DNA of 64,000 bases from Marthasterias glacialis (GCA_911728455.2 OU452227.1:19608110-19672109); one strand, 5' to 3'; positions 46,647 through 58,352 are shown, counted from the stretch's first letter. Notes: a model not told the origin generated them from the sequence alone. Translations and numbers: made by a program.

Positions 46647-46825
46647 TTAAAACTGTGAAATTCTTGTGTTGAAAAGTGTATAATCGCGGTCGTCTGGCCC
46701 AAACGTTCCGTCGTGGAATAGTACTGCCACATCGTGAACATACTGTTCCTTGTAGAATTTCCAAGACTTGCTGGAACTGTCCTTACTGGCTTTATTCAGC
46801 CACTCGAAGGTCTCTGGTACAAACA
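46647..46825 (-). pseudogene. Exon-like relic of an unrecognised gene, copy 2
   Basis: Paralogue of 40780-40958 carried along in the D/E duplication. Same open peptide with substitutions (for example a Phe to Ser change after SKD, and RISQF for RISKF); most differences are non-synonymous, which suggests it is not under coding constraint. Confidence 0.42.
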
Positions 46826-47878
46826 CTGGAATATTTTTTTTTCAGATTTCGAGAAACAAAAGCCTCGATCGAGCAACAATCATGTGTCGTACCGCAGTTT
46901 TCCTGTGGAGAACGTCATGTTTGTTTACTTTAATACCCATTACAAGTCACATGATTAGGAGAGCGCAATCGGTCCATTTAAGTTTTAATTTTATATTTAG
47001 GTTGGCAATAGAGAGCACAGGTGAAGACAACATAAGGACCGCAACACTTTTTCGCGCTACCTTGCACTTGCAGAAGAGAACAGTATCACAGAAGCAATGT
47101 CTTCCGAAAACGACAGATGTGAGTATTGATCCAATTTCCCATGACCTCTCATCACTCATGATGACTCTTGGTTGCCACATTTTGTGAGTCAAAATCCCTG
47201 TGTGTTTAGGCTGGTGTCCGATTAAAAAGGAATAGAGATGTTTCACGTGACGTCACCCGAGACCTTTTTTCTAATGCTGCGTGCACAAACAGACACTGGA
47301 AATCATTCAGCAGACCACGCGCCAGCCATTGAGTTTGTACATGGCTGGACCCATTGAGCTCCATTAATACTGAATATAGACCTTTCTATTGTTGATAAAC
47401 ACTGGTTGGCAAGGACGGCCAATGGTAGTAAAACATTTAAGTCTGGTTGACAGCTGACGTGACCAAATTCAACTTTCTTTTTAAAGAAAATACATCCCAT
47501 TATAGATTGGTTTGTTTCCAACAAATTCTAAACAATTGTGAATGTTCGAGTAACATTTTTGCACACTTTGATTTTCTTTTTTTGCTGTGCATTGATGACT
47601 CCCCGTAGATTTTCCATCTTGGCTGGCGAAAACTTGGGCTGTGACGTTGCAAAATAAATGTCTATTAATTTGGATCAATGGTTTGGCCCAACATGGCTGT
47701 GAAATGAACTGTTCCCGGGGTCACGCCACCTCTCTATTGGCAGTGGCTATGGCCAGATCGCTGAAACGTCTTTTTTAATAAATTAAAGGTGTCGTTGCAG
47801 CCAATGGCACCATCATATGCAATTTGTCAGGGTGCTATTTTGGCAGACTACGGGCAGACAGAAGTGAGATCCCGCATG

Positions 47879-49135
47879 TATGAGGCGCCAAGTGTAAATT
47901 TTTTATTTAACGATATTATTTGTAAATAAGTCATTATATAATATATAAATTGTTATTTATGAATTTTTTTCACATTTATTTATAATAATTAATTTCGCCC
48001 ATGCAATTATATAATATGTAATTGTTTTAAAGCATTCATTATATATATATAATTTATACACACCCTTTCATTGTTTAAAAACAATATCAACTGTGATTTT
48101 TTTTATATGTAAATAATTGTTTTGCACCGCACAAATATATATAAATAATTGTGTTGATCATTACATTTATATACAAATAAGCACGATGAAGAAATTTTAT
48201 ATGTAAATAATGATTTTCGCCAGTGAAATTATATAATATATAATTGTTGAACGGCTTTTATTATATATATAATTTATACACACCATTTCATTATATACAA
48301 ACAAAATCAACTGAGAGTTTTTTATATGTAAATAATTATTGTGCACCGCGCAATTATATATAAGTAATTGTATTGATCATTACATTTATATATAAATAAG
48401 CACGACGGAGAAATTTTATATGTAAATAATGCCGATTTTCGCCCATGCAATTATATAATATATAAATGTTTGACAGCGTTCATTATATGTATATAAATGT
48501 ACGTGGACGAGGCTATGATATAATATATAATGAAACGAATACGTGGACGAGGCTATGATACAAATGAAAACGCGTTGCTTTCATTATTTATAAATAAAAA
48601 GTGTAGTAAGTAAATTTGGTGGGTAGCCACGCCTACCTTCTAAATATTCACATCACAACATCTGTCACAGTCTGCACGTTCACTGTTAAAATTTTACATA
48701 TAAAACGTTTACATATAAAATTTCTCCGTCGTGCTTATTTATATATAAATGTAATGATCAATACAATTATTTTTATATAATTGCGCGGTGCACAATAATT
48801 ATTTACATATAAAATTTCTTCATCGTGCTTATTTGTATATACTGTAAATGTAATGATCAACACAATTATTTATATACTAATTGTGTGGTGCAAAACAATT
48901 ATTTACATATAAAAAATCACAGTTGATATTGTTTGTAAACAATGAAAGGGTGTGTATAAATTATATACATATACTGAATGCTTTAAAACAATTATATATT
49001 ATATAATTGCATGGGTGAAATTAATTATTTATAAATAACTGTGGAAAAAATTGTTAAATAACAATTTATATATTATATAACGACTTATTTACAAATAATA
49101 TCATTAAATAATAAATTTACACTTGGCGCCTCATA
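47879..49135. mobile_element. 1.26 kb AT-rich palindromic element in SULT E intron 1
   Basis: Ends TATGAGGCGCCAAGTGTAAA and its inverse, flanked by the 6-bp direct repeat CGCATG (47873-47878 and 49136-49141). The arms pair over several hundred bases, and within them blocks recur in tandem (GCACGATGAAGAAATTTTAT and GCACGACGGAGAAATTTTAT, TTTATATGTAAATAAT, GATCATTACATTTATAT). The centre holds a repeated ACGTGGACGAGGCTATGATA unit. No coding capacity. Confidence 0.82.
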
Positions 49136-49477
49136 CGCATGTGACGTCGGCGCAAGGGCTGGGGACGTGTGTACTACATCTTTACATCATGTTTGTTCCA
49201 TTGTGACACAGTATGGTCCATATGCGAGTCTTGAGTGTACGTGAAACATTCTAAATGAACCTTGGGTTCCCCTTTTGCTTTCATGTAGCAGGAAACAAAA
49301 CCTTGGGGCCACGACGTTCGTATTAATCTTGGTTCAAGACTCCTCTTGTTTATATCCCACAAGCCATCGCCACAAGAGAGCACGCTCTCACCCTATCCCT
49401 GGAGGCATTCACTTAGTATGAATACTACACTGTATCTATGCACAGATAGGCTAGCTCTCACCCGAGTCGGTTATCAC

Positions 49478-49731
49478 CATAGAGTTATATATAAGAACTA
49501 GAGGGCGTACAAACCATGCGACACGGCCTGACAAGGAGCATTTTTTGACCATTGAGAAAATGGCGGGGACCATTCATTTACACTGGTTACTCATCCGTTC
49601 ACGCGGCAGCCATTTTCTAAGTGGACAATCGTATGCAATTTGCCCATAGGGATTTTCGCCCATGGTGAGTCAGTGGAGTTCCGTGCGTGGCATAGCGAGT
49701 GCACCCTCTAGTTCTATTGTATAACTCTATG
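49478..49731. mobile_element. hAT-type MITE in SULT E intron 1
   Basis: Ends CATAGAGTTATA and TATAACTCTATG are inverted (with further pairing GAACTAGAGGG/CCCTCTAGTTC) and are flanked by the exact 8-bp repeat GTTATCAC (49470-49477 and 49732-49739). The interior includes GAAAATGGCG and CCATTTTC blocks. Different family from 18901 and 26580. Confidence 0.83.
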
Positions 49732-50519
49732 GTTATCACAAATAGACGGCTCATGGGATATACAATGTATGAGAATCTTGAACCAAGACTACGTTCGTAC
49801 GCCAAAAGGAATTGAACGGTTAGGGGTTGGGGCAGGAGCATTTATCATCTACGTTTTGATGTTTTATTCAATTCAATTTCAATTGACTTTATACCAAACT
49901 AAACTGGATTTGCGAAATAGTCTGGACCTTTTAGGTCAGTAGCCACCACCACATGTTTAAGCAGGGAACCTAGCAAAACATTAACGTTGTTGTAGACTAA
50001 AAATTGATAGAAACAGTGTTTGGTCCCCGTTTTAATATCATAATAAATTAGCAGGAATGTCCCACCTAACAATGACAAACGTTTTCACCAATAACCACAG
50101 GCCTTCTTAAAGGTATAGCTTGCACATGGTTACACAGTAGTTATGATCGAACAAATATATAATTCAGTCATTGTTACAGAAACAATTGTTTAAATACTTT
50201 GATGGTAACTTTATTTTCAAATGTAATGACGTTTATTTCTTCAGTGGTGGAATTCTTTGCTAGTTTGAAACCAGAAGATGGACGAATTTTCGAGACGTAT
50301 GAGTATGAAGGAGTCCATCTATCGAAAGATACTTTAAAAAGTACCATGGATGATCTCAAGACGTTTGAAATTCGACAAGATGATATCTTCATTGTTACCT
50401 ACCCTAAAGCAGGTGATGGTGCCCCAAGTTCCTTTGTGTGTACTGACATTTTTGAGCTTACTTGGTGTGCACTGACATTATCTCTTATTTTACCCCATCC
50501 AAGCTCTGATGTTTCCAGT

Positions 50520-50680
50520 GGCCGATTTCACAAAACTCTTCCTAACTTAGGACACGTCCTAGGCAATGCTATAAGAGATAGGACTAGTCCTAAGTTAGGA
50601 CGAGTAACTTAGGACTAGTCCTATCTCTTAGCATTGCTTGGGACGTGTCCTAAGTTAGGAAGAGTTTTGTGAAATCGGCC
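50520..50680. mobile_element. 161-bp palindromic MITE in SULT E intron 2
   Basis: Arms GGCCGATTTCACAAAACTCT...CCTAAGTTAGGAC and the inverse pair almost perfectly, with repeats of the word CCTAAGTTAGGAC inside. Gene D has the uninterrupted site (CTGCTGGTCATGCACAG near 41846), so the insertion followed the D/E duplication. Confidence 0.85.
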
Positions 50681-50704
50681 CCTGGTCATGCACAGTGTCA
50701 GCTT

Positions 50705-50895
50705 AGCGCTATAAGAGGAGTGGTTTGCCCACATGTTCCTGGCATTAGCTGCCAAAGGCGCCGCAGCACTTTGTACACCCTTATGAGGTGCTACAATGGC
50801 CAATGTGTCTCCTTATTCAAAAAACTACAAAAACCTGTCTTTTAACAATAACAATAAGCGCTTTGAGACGCCTGTAGACAAAGTGATTTGTATTA
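50705..50895 (+). mobile_element. SINE family 2, 3' part (shared with SULT D)
   Basis: Orthologous to 41870-42060 in gene D: GCCGCAGCACTTTGTA, AAAACTACAAAAACCTGTCTT and AATAAGCGCTTTGAGACGCC are shared. Confidence 0.62.
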
Positions 50896-53224
50896 ACTAA
50901 ACTATTATCCATTTGATGAAAAATTGATTCATTTATAAATTTAGATACTCCCTTTTTGTTAACAAACTTTACTTAAATTCCATAACTAGATGCAGTAAAA
51001 CTCAAAGTTGTTTTATCGAATCCCGTTTTAATTTGACTTCATTTATGAATGAAAGGGACCACGTGGACGCAAGAGATGATATCCACAATTCTTCATGACG
51101 GAGACATTGAGGAGGTCAATAAGAGCCACACTATGATAATAGTTCCTTTCTTAGAGATGACTCTCGGTGCTGCATCACGCCCAGAGGTAAAGTATCAACA
51201 ATGGCGTCTCCCAATCCCTCCCCCTCCCGCCAAAAGAAAGACAAAAAATACCCAAGTGGAAAACAAAATTGTGTGTGTATGCTTTCACTTTAATACCCTA
51301 AAAAGGACGAAGGGGCCTGGCATGTGGCCAACACAATTTTCAAATCACGGTGATGAATAAGTAACTGTGCATCGGTTTTTCGAAAATACGTCAGATCGGC
51401 TACGTATTAGTGACCCTTTTTAACTGATTTATTTCTTAAGGCGCCGAGGAGTGATCTAGCGATTGCCAACTTGCCAAGATCTTCTCCTCGTTTTATCAAG
51501 TCTCATCTCCCAAGTCAGCTCCTGCCTCCCCAAGTGTGGGAGAAGAAGATCAAGATGGTCTACGTCATCAGGAATCCTAAAGACACGATCGTCTCTTTCT
51601 TTCATTATGGGGATCTCGTGGTCCCTCTCAGGAATTACCAATTTGATGATATATTTGAGAGGTTCCTGAATAATACCCGTGAGTTACCCAATTTGCATCT
51701 TGGTTTTTGCAAAATAGGAATTTGCCATACAGTGCACCACCAAGATGTTTCCCAGGAATGTTCACATTTTGTCCATCAAGTTATAATCGTTATACTTTAT
51801 TGTAATGGTCTCCAAACTGAACAACTACAATCACTGTATATGCCGATTGCCTTTACGAAAAAAAAGTATCGTTAATGCGTTAAGATAGGGCAGAATGAAA
51901 ATAATCCATACAATAGTTTAAGACAGACGGCTGTGTAACAATGATAATGCTTTTAAAAAGCATTCAAAATACTCTTCGTTAAAAAAAACCTTGCTTATTT
52001 ACACATCTTTTGGTTGAAAATAATGTTCTTTTTATATTAAGTTTTAATCAATCATACAATGGAGACTATCTTTTGTTTTGATTCTAAAGTTCCGTACGGC
52101 AGTTGGTGGGATCATACCCTGCAGTTCTGGCAGAAGAGAAATGAAGATCACATCTTAGTGCTCCGATTCGAAGACATAATGAAGGTACGTTATGATAATC
52201 AGAATTAAATGAAAGAGCACATCAATTCAAATGCGGAGGTTTTCGTTGCAATTTTGAAGAAAAAAAACCAAATTAACTAATTCATGTTTTGGTAGCAATT
52301 TTTGTCGGTGTTTGTGTTTAAAATCGATAATGATATTTTATCCAAGCCCATTTGCGTGGGGGAAATTAGCAACAATACGGCTCATTTGTTTAAACACTCG
52401 GCCAAAAGACGGCGTTATTCAATTTTCTTTCAAACATACAAGGATCCTCGTGGGACGGTGAAGCGAATCTGCGAGTTCCTTGGGAAGTCCCTCTCAGATG
52501 AAATCCTAGACGCCATCACCGATCACTGCAGCTTTGAGAACATGAAGAAGAACCCCATGACCAACCCGGACACTCTGTTTGTTCAACGGGTTGGAAAGAT
52601 TCCAGAGGGGAAGTCATTATGAGGAGTGGTAAGACTAAACCGCTTCTAATAAACACATTTCTGTATCTGAAAGTTTGTGTCTACGGCCTGCATTTTGCAC
52701 ATTTGTACAATAGAATTGTATTTCTATGTGGTTTGCAATTTCAGGCAAAGTCGGAGGCTGGAAGGCCCAGCTGTCTCAAGCTCAAAGCGAGGCTCTAGAT
52801 GCAATATGCAAGGAGAGGCTTAAGGGTTCTGGTCTGGAATTTGAGATGCGATCATCGAGTCTTGGATCGAAGCCATGGCTTTGAACATATTGTTTCAAGA
52901 ATGTTTTGTACCTTTTCCAGTACCATACACGCCTAGTCTTTGCTACTATAACTTTCTGTATCAGCTTATTATTCATGCAATGAAAAAAAAAACTGTCGGT
53001 CGTGGCTTTCCGTACCTCAGTTCGGATGACCTGTAAAATGCTCCATGGTCGGACCGGTTAAATTGGTCAAACAACGTCAGATGGGCTGCGTTATTTATCA
53101 GAGCACTAAAAACTCCTACTGCATACACTCTAACCCCCCAAAAAATTAAAGCAAAAACTCCCGTGACCTGGATTCCGGCTTACCCGGAAACTGGTATTAA
53201 AAAAGGGATTTTGAAACAGATTCC

Positions 53225-53289
53225 GGGTCAAACTGACCCAGAAATTGGTAAGGCCCCCTGCGACTCGGAATCCGGGTCAATTCTGACCC
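53225..53289. repeat. Two palindromic GGGTCA/TGACCC sites
   Basis: GGGTCA-AAC-TGACCC at 53225-53239 (inverted repeat with 3-bp spacer, core of an oestrogen-response-element layout) and GGGTCA with a 4-bp spacer at 53274-53289. They sit in a local tandem pair of similar units (AATCCGGGTCA...), so a repeat origin is more likely than regulation. Confidence 0.4.
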
Positions 53290-53950
53290 AGAAGCTTTTG
53301 GAGTGTACTTGATGACTGGTAGTAATTGACCCAATTCACCTGACGCCATCATCACAATAATCTTGGTTGCACCATTTTGGTGGTCAATGTCACTGAGTGA
53401 AGTGCGCATTTTAGGAGACGCGGCGTTTACATGTAAACCTATTGACCACCAAAATGGTGAGCGTGGCTCAGTCGGCGCGTGTGACGTGCGTGCAAGGGGT
53501 CAATAGACCGACCCATTAAGTCCAGCCTACTAAAGTATTGACCAATCACAGCCTTGACAACGTCACTGAATTCCCGACAAAATGTCCGACACGTTAACAT
53601 TCCATTAGAAAAGTAAACAAACCGCTGCCATTGCTCTGACACACAACAGCACACATAACTGTACCAATTTGGTTTTGTTTATTTTTGTTTTGTATTTCTG
53701 GTGTTGAACTGTGTATAAGTAGTTTTTGTTAATTTACAGTGTGCCTCAACTCCGTTGTCGGTCTATAATTATTAATTTTTTTTCCCATTTTAATTAGGCC
53801 TATATAGGCCTATAAATCGTGGTACTTTTAAACAGCTTCGAACAGGCTTTTGTAGGATTGGTAAGGCAGCGTTTTTAGCGCGTCCTTCACTGGAGCGGGC
53901 AAGCGCGACCACAGTTGGAGCGGTGACGGCGCCACCACGCGGCAGCGGGC

Positions 53951-54006
53951 AAACACTGTCTGCCTGCCTCGTGTGTTGGTCCGGCCAACCCAACCTAATA
54001 TTACAG
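53951..54006 (+). repeat. 56-bp exact direct repeat, copy 1
   Basis: Runs from AAACACTGTCTGCC to CCTAATATTACAG and is identical to 54836-54891. Copy 1 is followed directly by GTATGG, a donor-like sequence. Confidence 0.85.
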
Positions 54007-54835
54007 GTATGGATTTTCCTTGTTTTAATCATTATAATTGCAGAGAAAACTATTTGCCCATGACAACTTAACTTTATAGATGCCACTCTTATGTTGAGAT
54101 AGTTCAGAAACCTGCTTGGGGCTTTGTAACTTTCAGATTTTGCATTGTTTATTTTGGTCCAAGATGACGCCGCCCATGCCAACGGTGCGTTATGCTAGAA
54201 TGGCATCGCATGTTGAGGGTATTTTTGTGTAACAAGGTCACGCATATTCTTTTAAAGTGTGCTTGTGTCAAACTTACATTAATTATGATCAGGTCCATGG
54301 TGTAGCTCTGTTAAACTAAAGATGAATTACACTGATTTTAGGTCTTACAATGTATTTTTAGGGGTATTTCTGCTAGAAATGACATGTACATGTATTCAGC
54401 ATTAAGGGCGCCCTCATTTTTCACCGATAGGGAAAATAATATGTGTGTTGTCAATTATAATTGCTGCGTAATTTAGAGGATAAATATCTAACCTGATGTA
54501 GTCTTATTTAGCCTTGACTGGAACTGAGGTGACACTTTAGGATTTTACATGTACTTGTGTGCACTTTGATTCAGTGGTTGACATTAGACTTTTCCTAGTC
54601 CTGCTAAAGTTAATGCCCGGTTAGGCTACTATCTGCATTCAATATAATTATACCTCTGCATTAATATTTGCTGGTTGGCCTACTTTGTGATATCACTATC
54701 CATTTAGGTGAAACCTTTTGTTTTTAGAGTCCTGTTCATTATACTCATTGTACTATGGGGTCATTTTATTATGTAACTAATGGATTTTATTTTCTCTTTT
54801 CTATTCCATCCTGTTGTACGTTGTCTTGTGAAATA

Positions 54836-54891
54836 AAACACTGTCTGCCTGCCTCGTGTGTTGGTCCGGCCAACCCAACCTAATATTACAG
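54836..54891 (+). repeat. 56-bp exact direct repeat, copy 2
   Basis: Identical to 53951-54006; the repeat start overlaps an AATAAA at 54832-54837, and the 829 bp in between are otherwise unassigned. Origin unclear. Confidence 0.85.
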
Positions 54892-56821
54892 AGCCAATTT
54901 CGAACCTACTTTTTGTGGTCTGTTATCAATAGATACGCTCCACTTTTAACCCCCCGCCACACTTTGAAGGCCGGTTGCTTTATGGGTTGATGCCACTGAT
55001 CTGTAATGTACTGACTGGATAGCTGGTCGCGTGTGTTTGTTGAAGGCAGTGGACGCCATTTTAAAACTCACATAATAACACATTATCAACGCGTGCTGTC
55101 CATGTTTTTATGCAAGTTATCAAAAGAAGTGTACACGGAATAAAATAACATTGTGGGCAGAAATAAATTTAGTAATAAATAACAACTTGTGGATGAATTT
55201 AAATCCCTCTCTGTAAATCACTGGCTATAGCCAGAACATTCTGACGTTATCACTTCGAGGCTCGTGAATAACGGAGAGTAAAACGACAGGGAACCAGTCT
55301 ACTGCTGGGCAAGCCATGGAGCAAGCAGAACTTGCCATAGACTGGTTCATTGTGTTTCATGGTAAATACAGGCACCGGTGTTATAAACCCAATAGTTTCA
55401 TTGGATATGCGGCGCGTGCGCTGACATAAGCCTTCAAATGATAATGTGTGTTTGACATGATCCATGGTCCAAAGTACGGTTCTACTGCTGAACAAGTTCT
55501 TTATTTGCGGTAAAGATATGCTCAAATCGTTTAAATAGTGTTTCAAATAAAATCAAAGTGGTAAAGTAAACAGTTTTGTTTGGACAATTATTCAGCAAAG
55601 TAAAGGGACATTGCTGTATCAGTTAACAGGCAGCGCAGGCAGGCGAGACAGTCAAAATTACCTTACGATCACTTTTCACAGTCGTGCTCATCTTGCACAC
55701 GAGAAAGAAAACGACCAAATAGCAGCAACGAGAAAGAAAACGATCAAATAGCAGCAATGTCTTCCGAAAACGACAAAAGTGAGTATTGACCCAATTTTAC
55801 GTGACATCCTCAACCATGTTAATTCTTGTTTGGGTCATTTTGGGAGTCAGATCCCTGGGTGCTAATTAAAACAAGGCCGTGTCCGATCTAATGGCTTCGG
55901 CATTGGCAAAGGCTGCATCACTGAAATGGCCTGTCATTGTTAAAGGGGAAACTATTGCCTTCAGATTGGGTGCTTTTGGGCTATAAAAATCGTTTGTTAT
56001 GAAATGAATATGGTTAGATAAATATTTTGAAAGTACAATATAATGATTCACATAAAATATCCCTTGAAATTGTGTGGCTTTTGTTTAATTTCGTGACAGA
56101 GCTCTGTCCGCTATTTTGTAGAACCAAGTTTTTGACTTCACAAATTGGCTGACCGTATGTTTCTACGTAAAGTGTTGTTTGCTGGTTGTATTTCCAGAGG
56201 CAAAGCCTACATCCTTACGGACTGTAAAAGGGGTTACCCTGTTTCAGCCCCAGGAGTAGGTGGCAGCGGTCCCTGGATAAAACAGTTGATTTGTAGCCCA
56301 CACCTCGAGTGGCTTATTGGCCTTGTGTGTCTGGCGACTTCCATAAAAAAAAAATTGAAAATGGCAGACCGTATGTTTCTATGTAGAGTGGTGTTCGCTG
56401 GTTGTATTTCCAGAGGCAAGTGTATGTTTTTAGTGAATCACAACTCACTATATACAACACACTGTTGATGTTTTATTGCATGAACAACTCTTAAAAAGGA
56501 TCAGAAGCAATTCCAACTTGCAAAATTTAAAGAGACTTGAAGGCAATGTGTCCCTTTAATGCAGCCAACGGTCATGATAGTAGCTAAAGTGGCTTGATTC
56601 TAACAATGGCATGGTTACTGTGCAGTGCACATTAAATTAGGCAAAGAGGGCGGGGCAGATCATGGGCAGTCAGAGTAGCAAAATGTGACGTCAGGTGCAA
56701 TGGTCTACTAGCAGCAAGTTTTCGTTCCACTGTGGCGAAGTCCATGCGAGTCTCACATGCGGATTTGAAAATGTCAATGAACTTTGCGTCTCACGCACAG
56801 TGCAATAGCGTGCTTGGACAC

Positions 56822-57475
56822 CAGGGCCAAATTTCATGGCTCTGCTTACCGTAAGCAAAAAATCGGCGCTTGCGGAAGCAGAAAATTCCGCGCTTACTTA
56901 AGCGTATTTCACGGGTTAGCAAGGAATTTTTGCTTGTGCGCGTGCGTAGTTCACGTAACTAAGGATTCCGTGCTTACACATCTAGTGCAGAAATTCGGCG
57001 CTAACCTCGTAAGCGGCGAATGGTCTTCGTTAAGCGCAGAATGACGCAGTAAGCAGAGCCATGAAATTGGTCCCAGGGTCCAATCTCGATGCTGGAGTAG
57101 AAAAAGTAGCTCAGCACAATCAAACAATGCTTATACAAGAATAAGGTCACCAGGCACCAGCCAAAATACCGTTCCACACGTACCATTTTGTGACTGGTCG
57201 GTCTCCTGCTTATTTTTTGTTAGAAGAAAGTTTAAGCAATATTAACGGCTGATTTTGTGCTTACTGTGCGATTTCCATTCTAAGCACTTCTAACCGTAAG
57301 CACAGGAAAAGACATACTAACCTTCCGGTGCTTACTGTAGGAAAACGAATGACGTAACAGTGCAAATCCATGGTGAACGTGCAACCATGTGAAATACGCT
57401 TTCGCTTAAGCAAACTTGTCTGCTATAGTTAGCACGAAAACTTGCTTACCGTTAAGCAGCTGAAATTGGCCCCTG
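56822..57475. mobile_element. Two adjoining MITEs of the GGGCCAATTTCATGGCTC type in SULT F intron 1
   Basis: CAGGGCCAAATTTCATGGCT at the left, GCAGAGCCATGAAATTGGTC near 57055, and GCTGAAATTGGCCCCTGG at the right give a chain of inverted ends, with many GCTTAC/GTAAGC words in between. Related to 20545-20728. Probably one element beside or inside another. Confidence 0.6.
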
Positions 57476-57908
57476 GTGCAAGCCCACACACAACCTCGCA
57501 CTTAATCAACGAGTCTCAACGTTGGTGTTTGCGCAAGAATTGCACAGTGGGTTTGGGGCGCGGCAGGCTTTACCGGCAGCAACAGCCTTTCCCATGGTAA
57601 AACATTTTGTTATGTTAGTTTTTCTGTTACCAAATGAACGTTACTTACAAAGTTTGGGTCAGTACTCAATACCGCTGTAATAATATGCTTTTATTTTTCT
57701 TCAGTGATGGAATTATTTGCCAAGATGAAACCAGAAGATGCACAAGGTTTAGAGACGTATGAGTACGAAGGAGTCCATCTCTCACTAGATACATTAAAAA
57801 GTACCATGGATGATCTCAAGACGTTTGAAATTAGACAAGATGACGTCTTCATTGTTACTTATCCTAAGGCAGGTATGAATTGTTTAAAGTACTCACCAAA
57901 ATGTCAGA

Positions 57909-58135
57909 GTGTCGTGGCCGAGCGGTCTAGTCCACCGAACTTAAGTTCTGTAGTTTACAGAATGTGGGTACGAATCCCGGCCTGGCCAGTCGCAACACTT
58001 GTGTCCGTGAGCAAGACACTTTACCACAATCGCTTTGTCCTTCAGATGGGACGTTAAGCCGTAGATCCCGTGTTCTAGGATGGGTAGTGCACGTAACGGA
58101 TCACAAACTGCTTATCGTGAAAGAGAGTAGGTTTT
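57909..58135 (+). mobile_element. tRNA-derived SINE family 2, with head
   Basis: Head GTCGTGGCCGAGCGGTCTA resembles a Ser/Leu tRNA 5' half, then GGTACGAATCCCGG (B-box with one mismatch), then CAACACTTGTGTCCGTGAGC and GGGACGTTAAGCCG. Sense orientation in SULT F intron 2. Confidence 0.72.
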
Positions 58136-58352
58136 TCCTCTGTGTCTGGTTCAGATAGCAAGCATCCTTATCTACGGGTTTTCTCAGGCTTCCAAGCTAC
58201 AATGATTAGGTTCGCTTTTGAGAACTCTTGGTTTCATTACCAGAAAAAAGCATTATATTTATTTCCTCCATGCATTTGCCGACAAGTTGAATCCATGATA
58301 AAACAAGAGTTTCTCCTTTCAGCCTAGTTGTTTATGAAGTTAGTACTATAGA

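Larger units (their letters stand above)
43960..47096. other. Intergenic region between SULT D and SULT E
   Basis: Holds a MITE fragment at 44166-44252, a GC-rich unassigned stretch (44580-45010) with ends of the TACGCC(G)CTG hAT family near 44970 and 45580, a short antisense-relic copy on the plus strand (about 45119-45179), a tandem AAATACAGAAAT-like run at 45270-45370, the duplicated SULT 5' flank from about 45850, a hairpin at 46173-46265 and GTCGCCCC repeats at 46500-46570. No intact gene was seen. Confidence 0.5.
47097..52896 (+). pseudogene. Sulfotransferase E, recently broken
   Basis: All seven exon positions are present: 47097-47118 (MSSENDR), 50245-50412, 51056-51186, 51441-51678, 52090-52184, 52443-52628, 52745-52896. 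Splice sites are intact and exons 1-5 are open with TYPKAGTTW, KSHLP and YVIRNPKDTIVS. In exon 6 one T is missing from the run that reads TCATTTATG in gene D (TCATTATGA here), so the frame shifts and stops at 52620-52622, before the PAPS-binding RKG region. Independently, the normal stop in exon 7 has become CGA (GAGATGCGA), which would extend the tail 12 codons to a TGA at 52894. Two separate lesions in an otherwise gene D-like copy point to a young pseudogene. Intron 1 is about 2.8 kb longer than that of D because of transposon-rich sequence (47150-49925). Confidence 0.85.
52897..55756. other. Intergenic region between SULT E and SULT F
   Basis: Contains palindromic GGGTCA sites at 53225-53289, a short inverted repeat (ACCATTTTGGTGGTCAAT near 53372 against its inverse near 53441), a block resembling 21225-21350, and an exact 56-bp direct repeat at 53951-54006 and 54836-54891. 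From about 55320 starts the SULT 5' flank duplicated at 62815. No gene is called. Confidence 0.5.

Noticed and set aside
53041-53075. Empty site for the AAAGCCCCAGC MITE downstream of SULT E
   Set aside because: The sequence GGTTAAATTGG could equally be a deleted remnant of the MITE seen after D and F, so no insertion order can be claimed.
53951-54891. Reading the 56-bp repeats as LTRs of a small retroelement
   Set aside because: Far too short, no TG...CA ends, no primer-binding site and no coding remnants between them.
57905-58000. Possible tRNA-Ser or tRNA-Leu gene
   Set aside because: The head resembles a tRNA but cannot fold into a full cloverleaf by eye, the B-box has a mismatch, and the SINE body follows directly.
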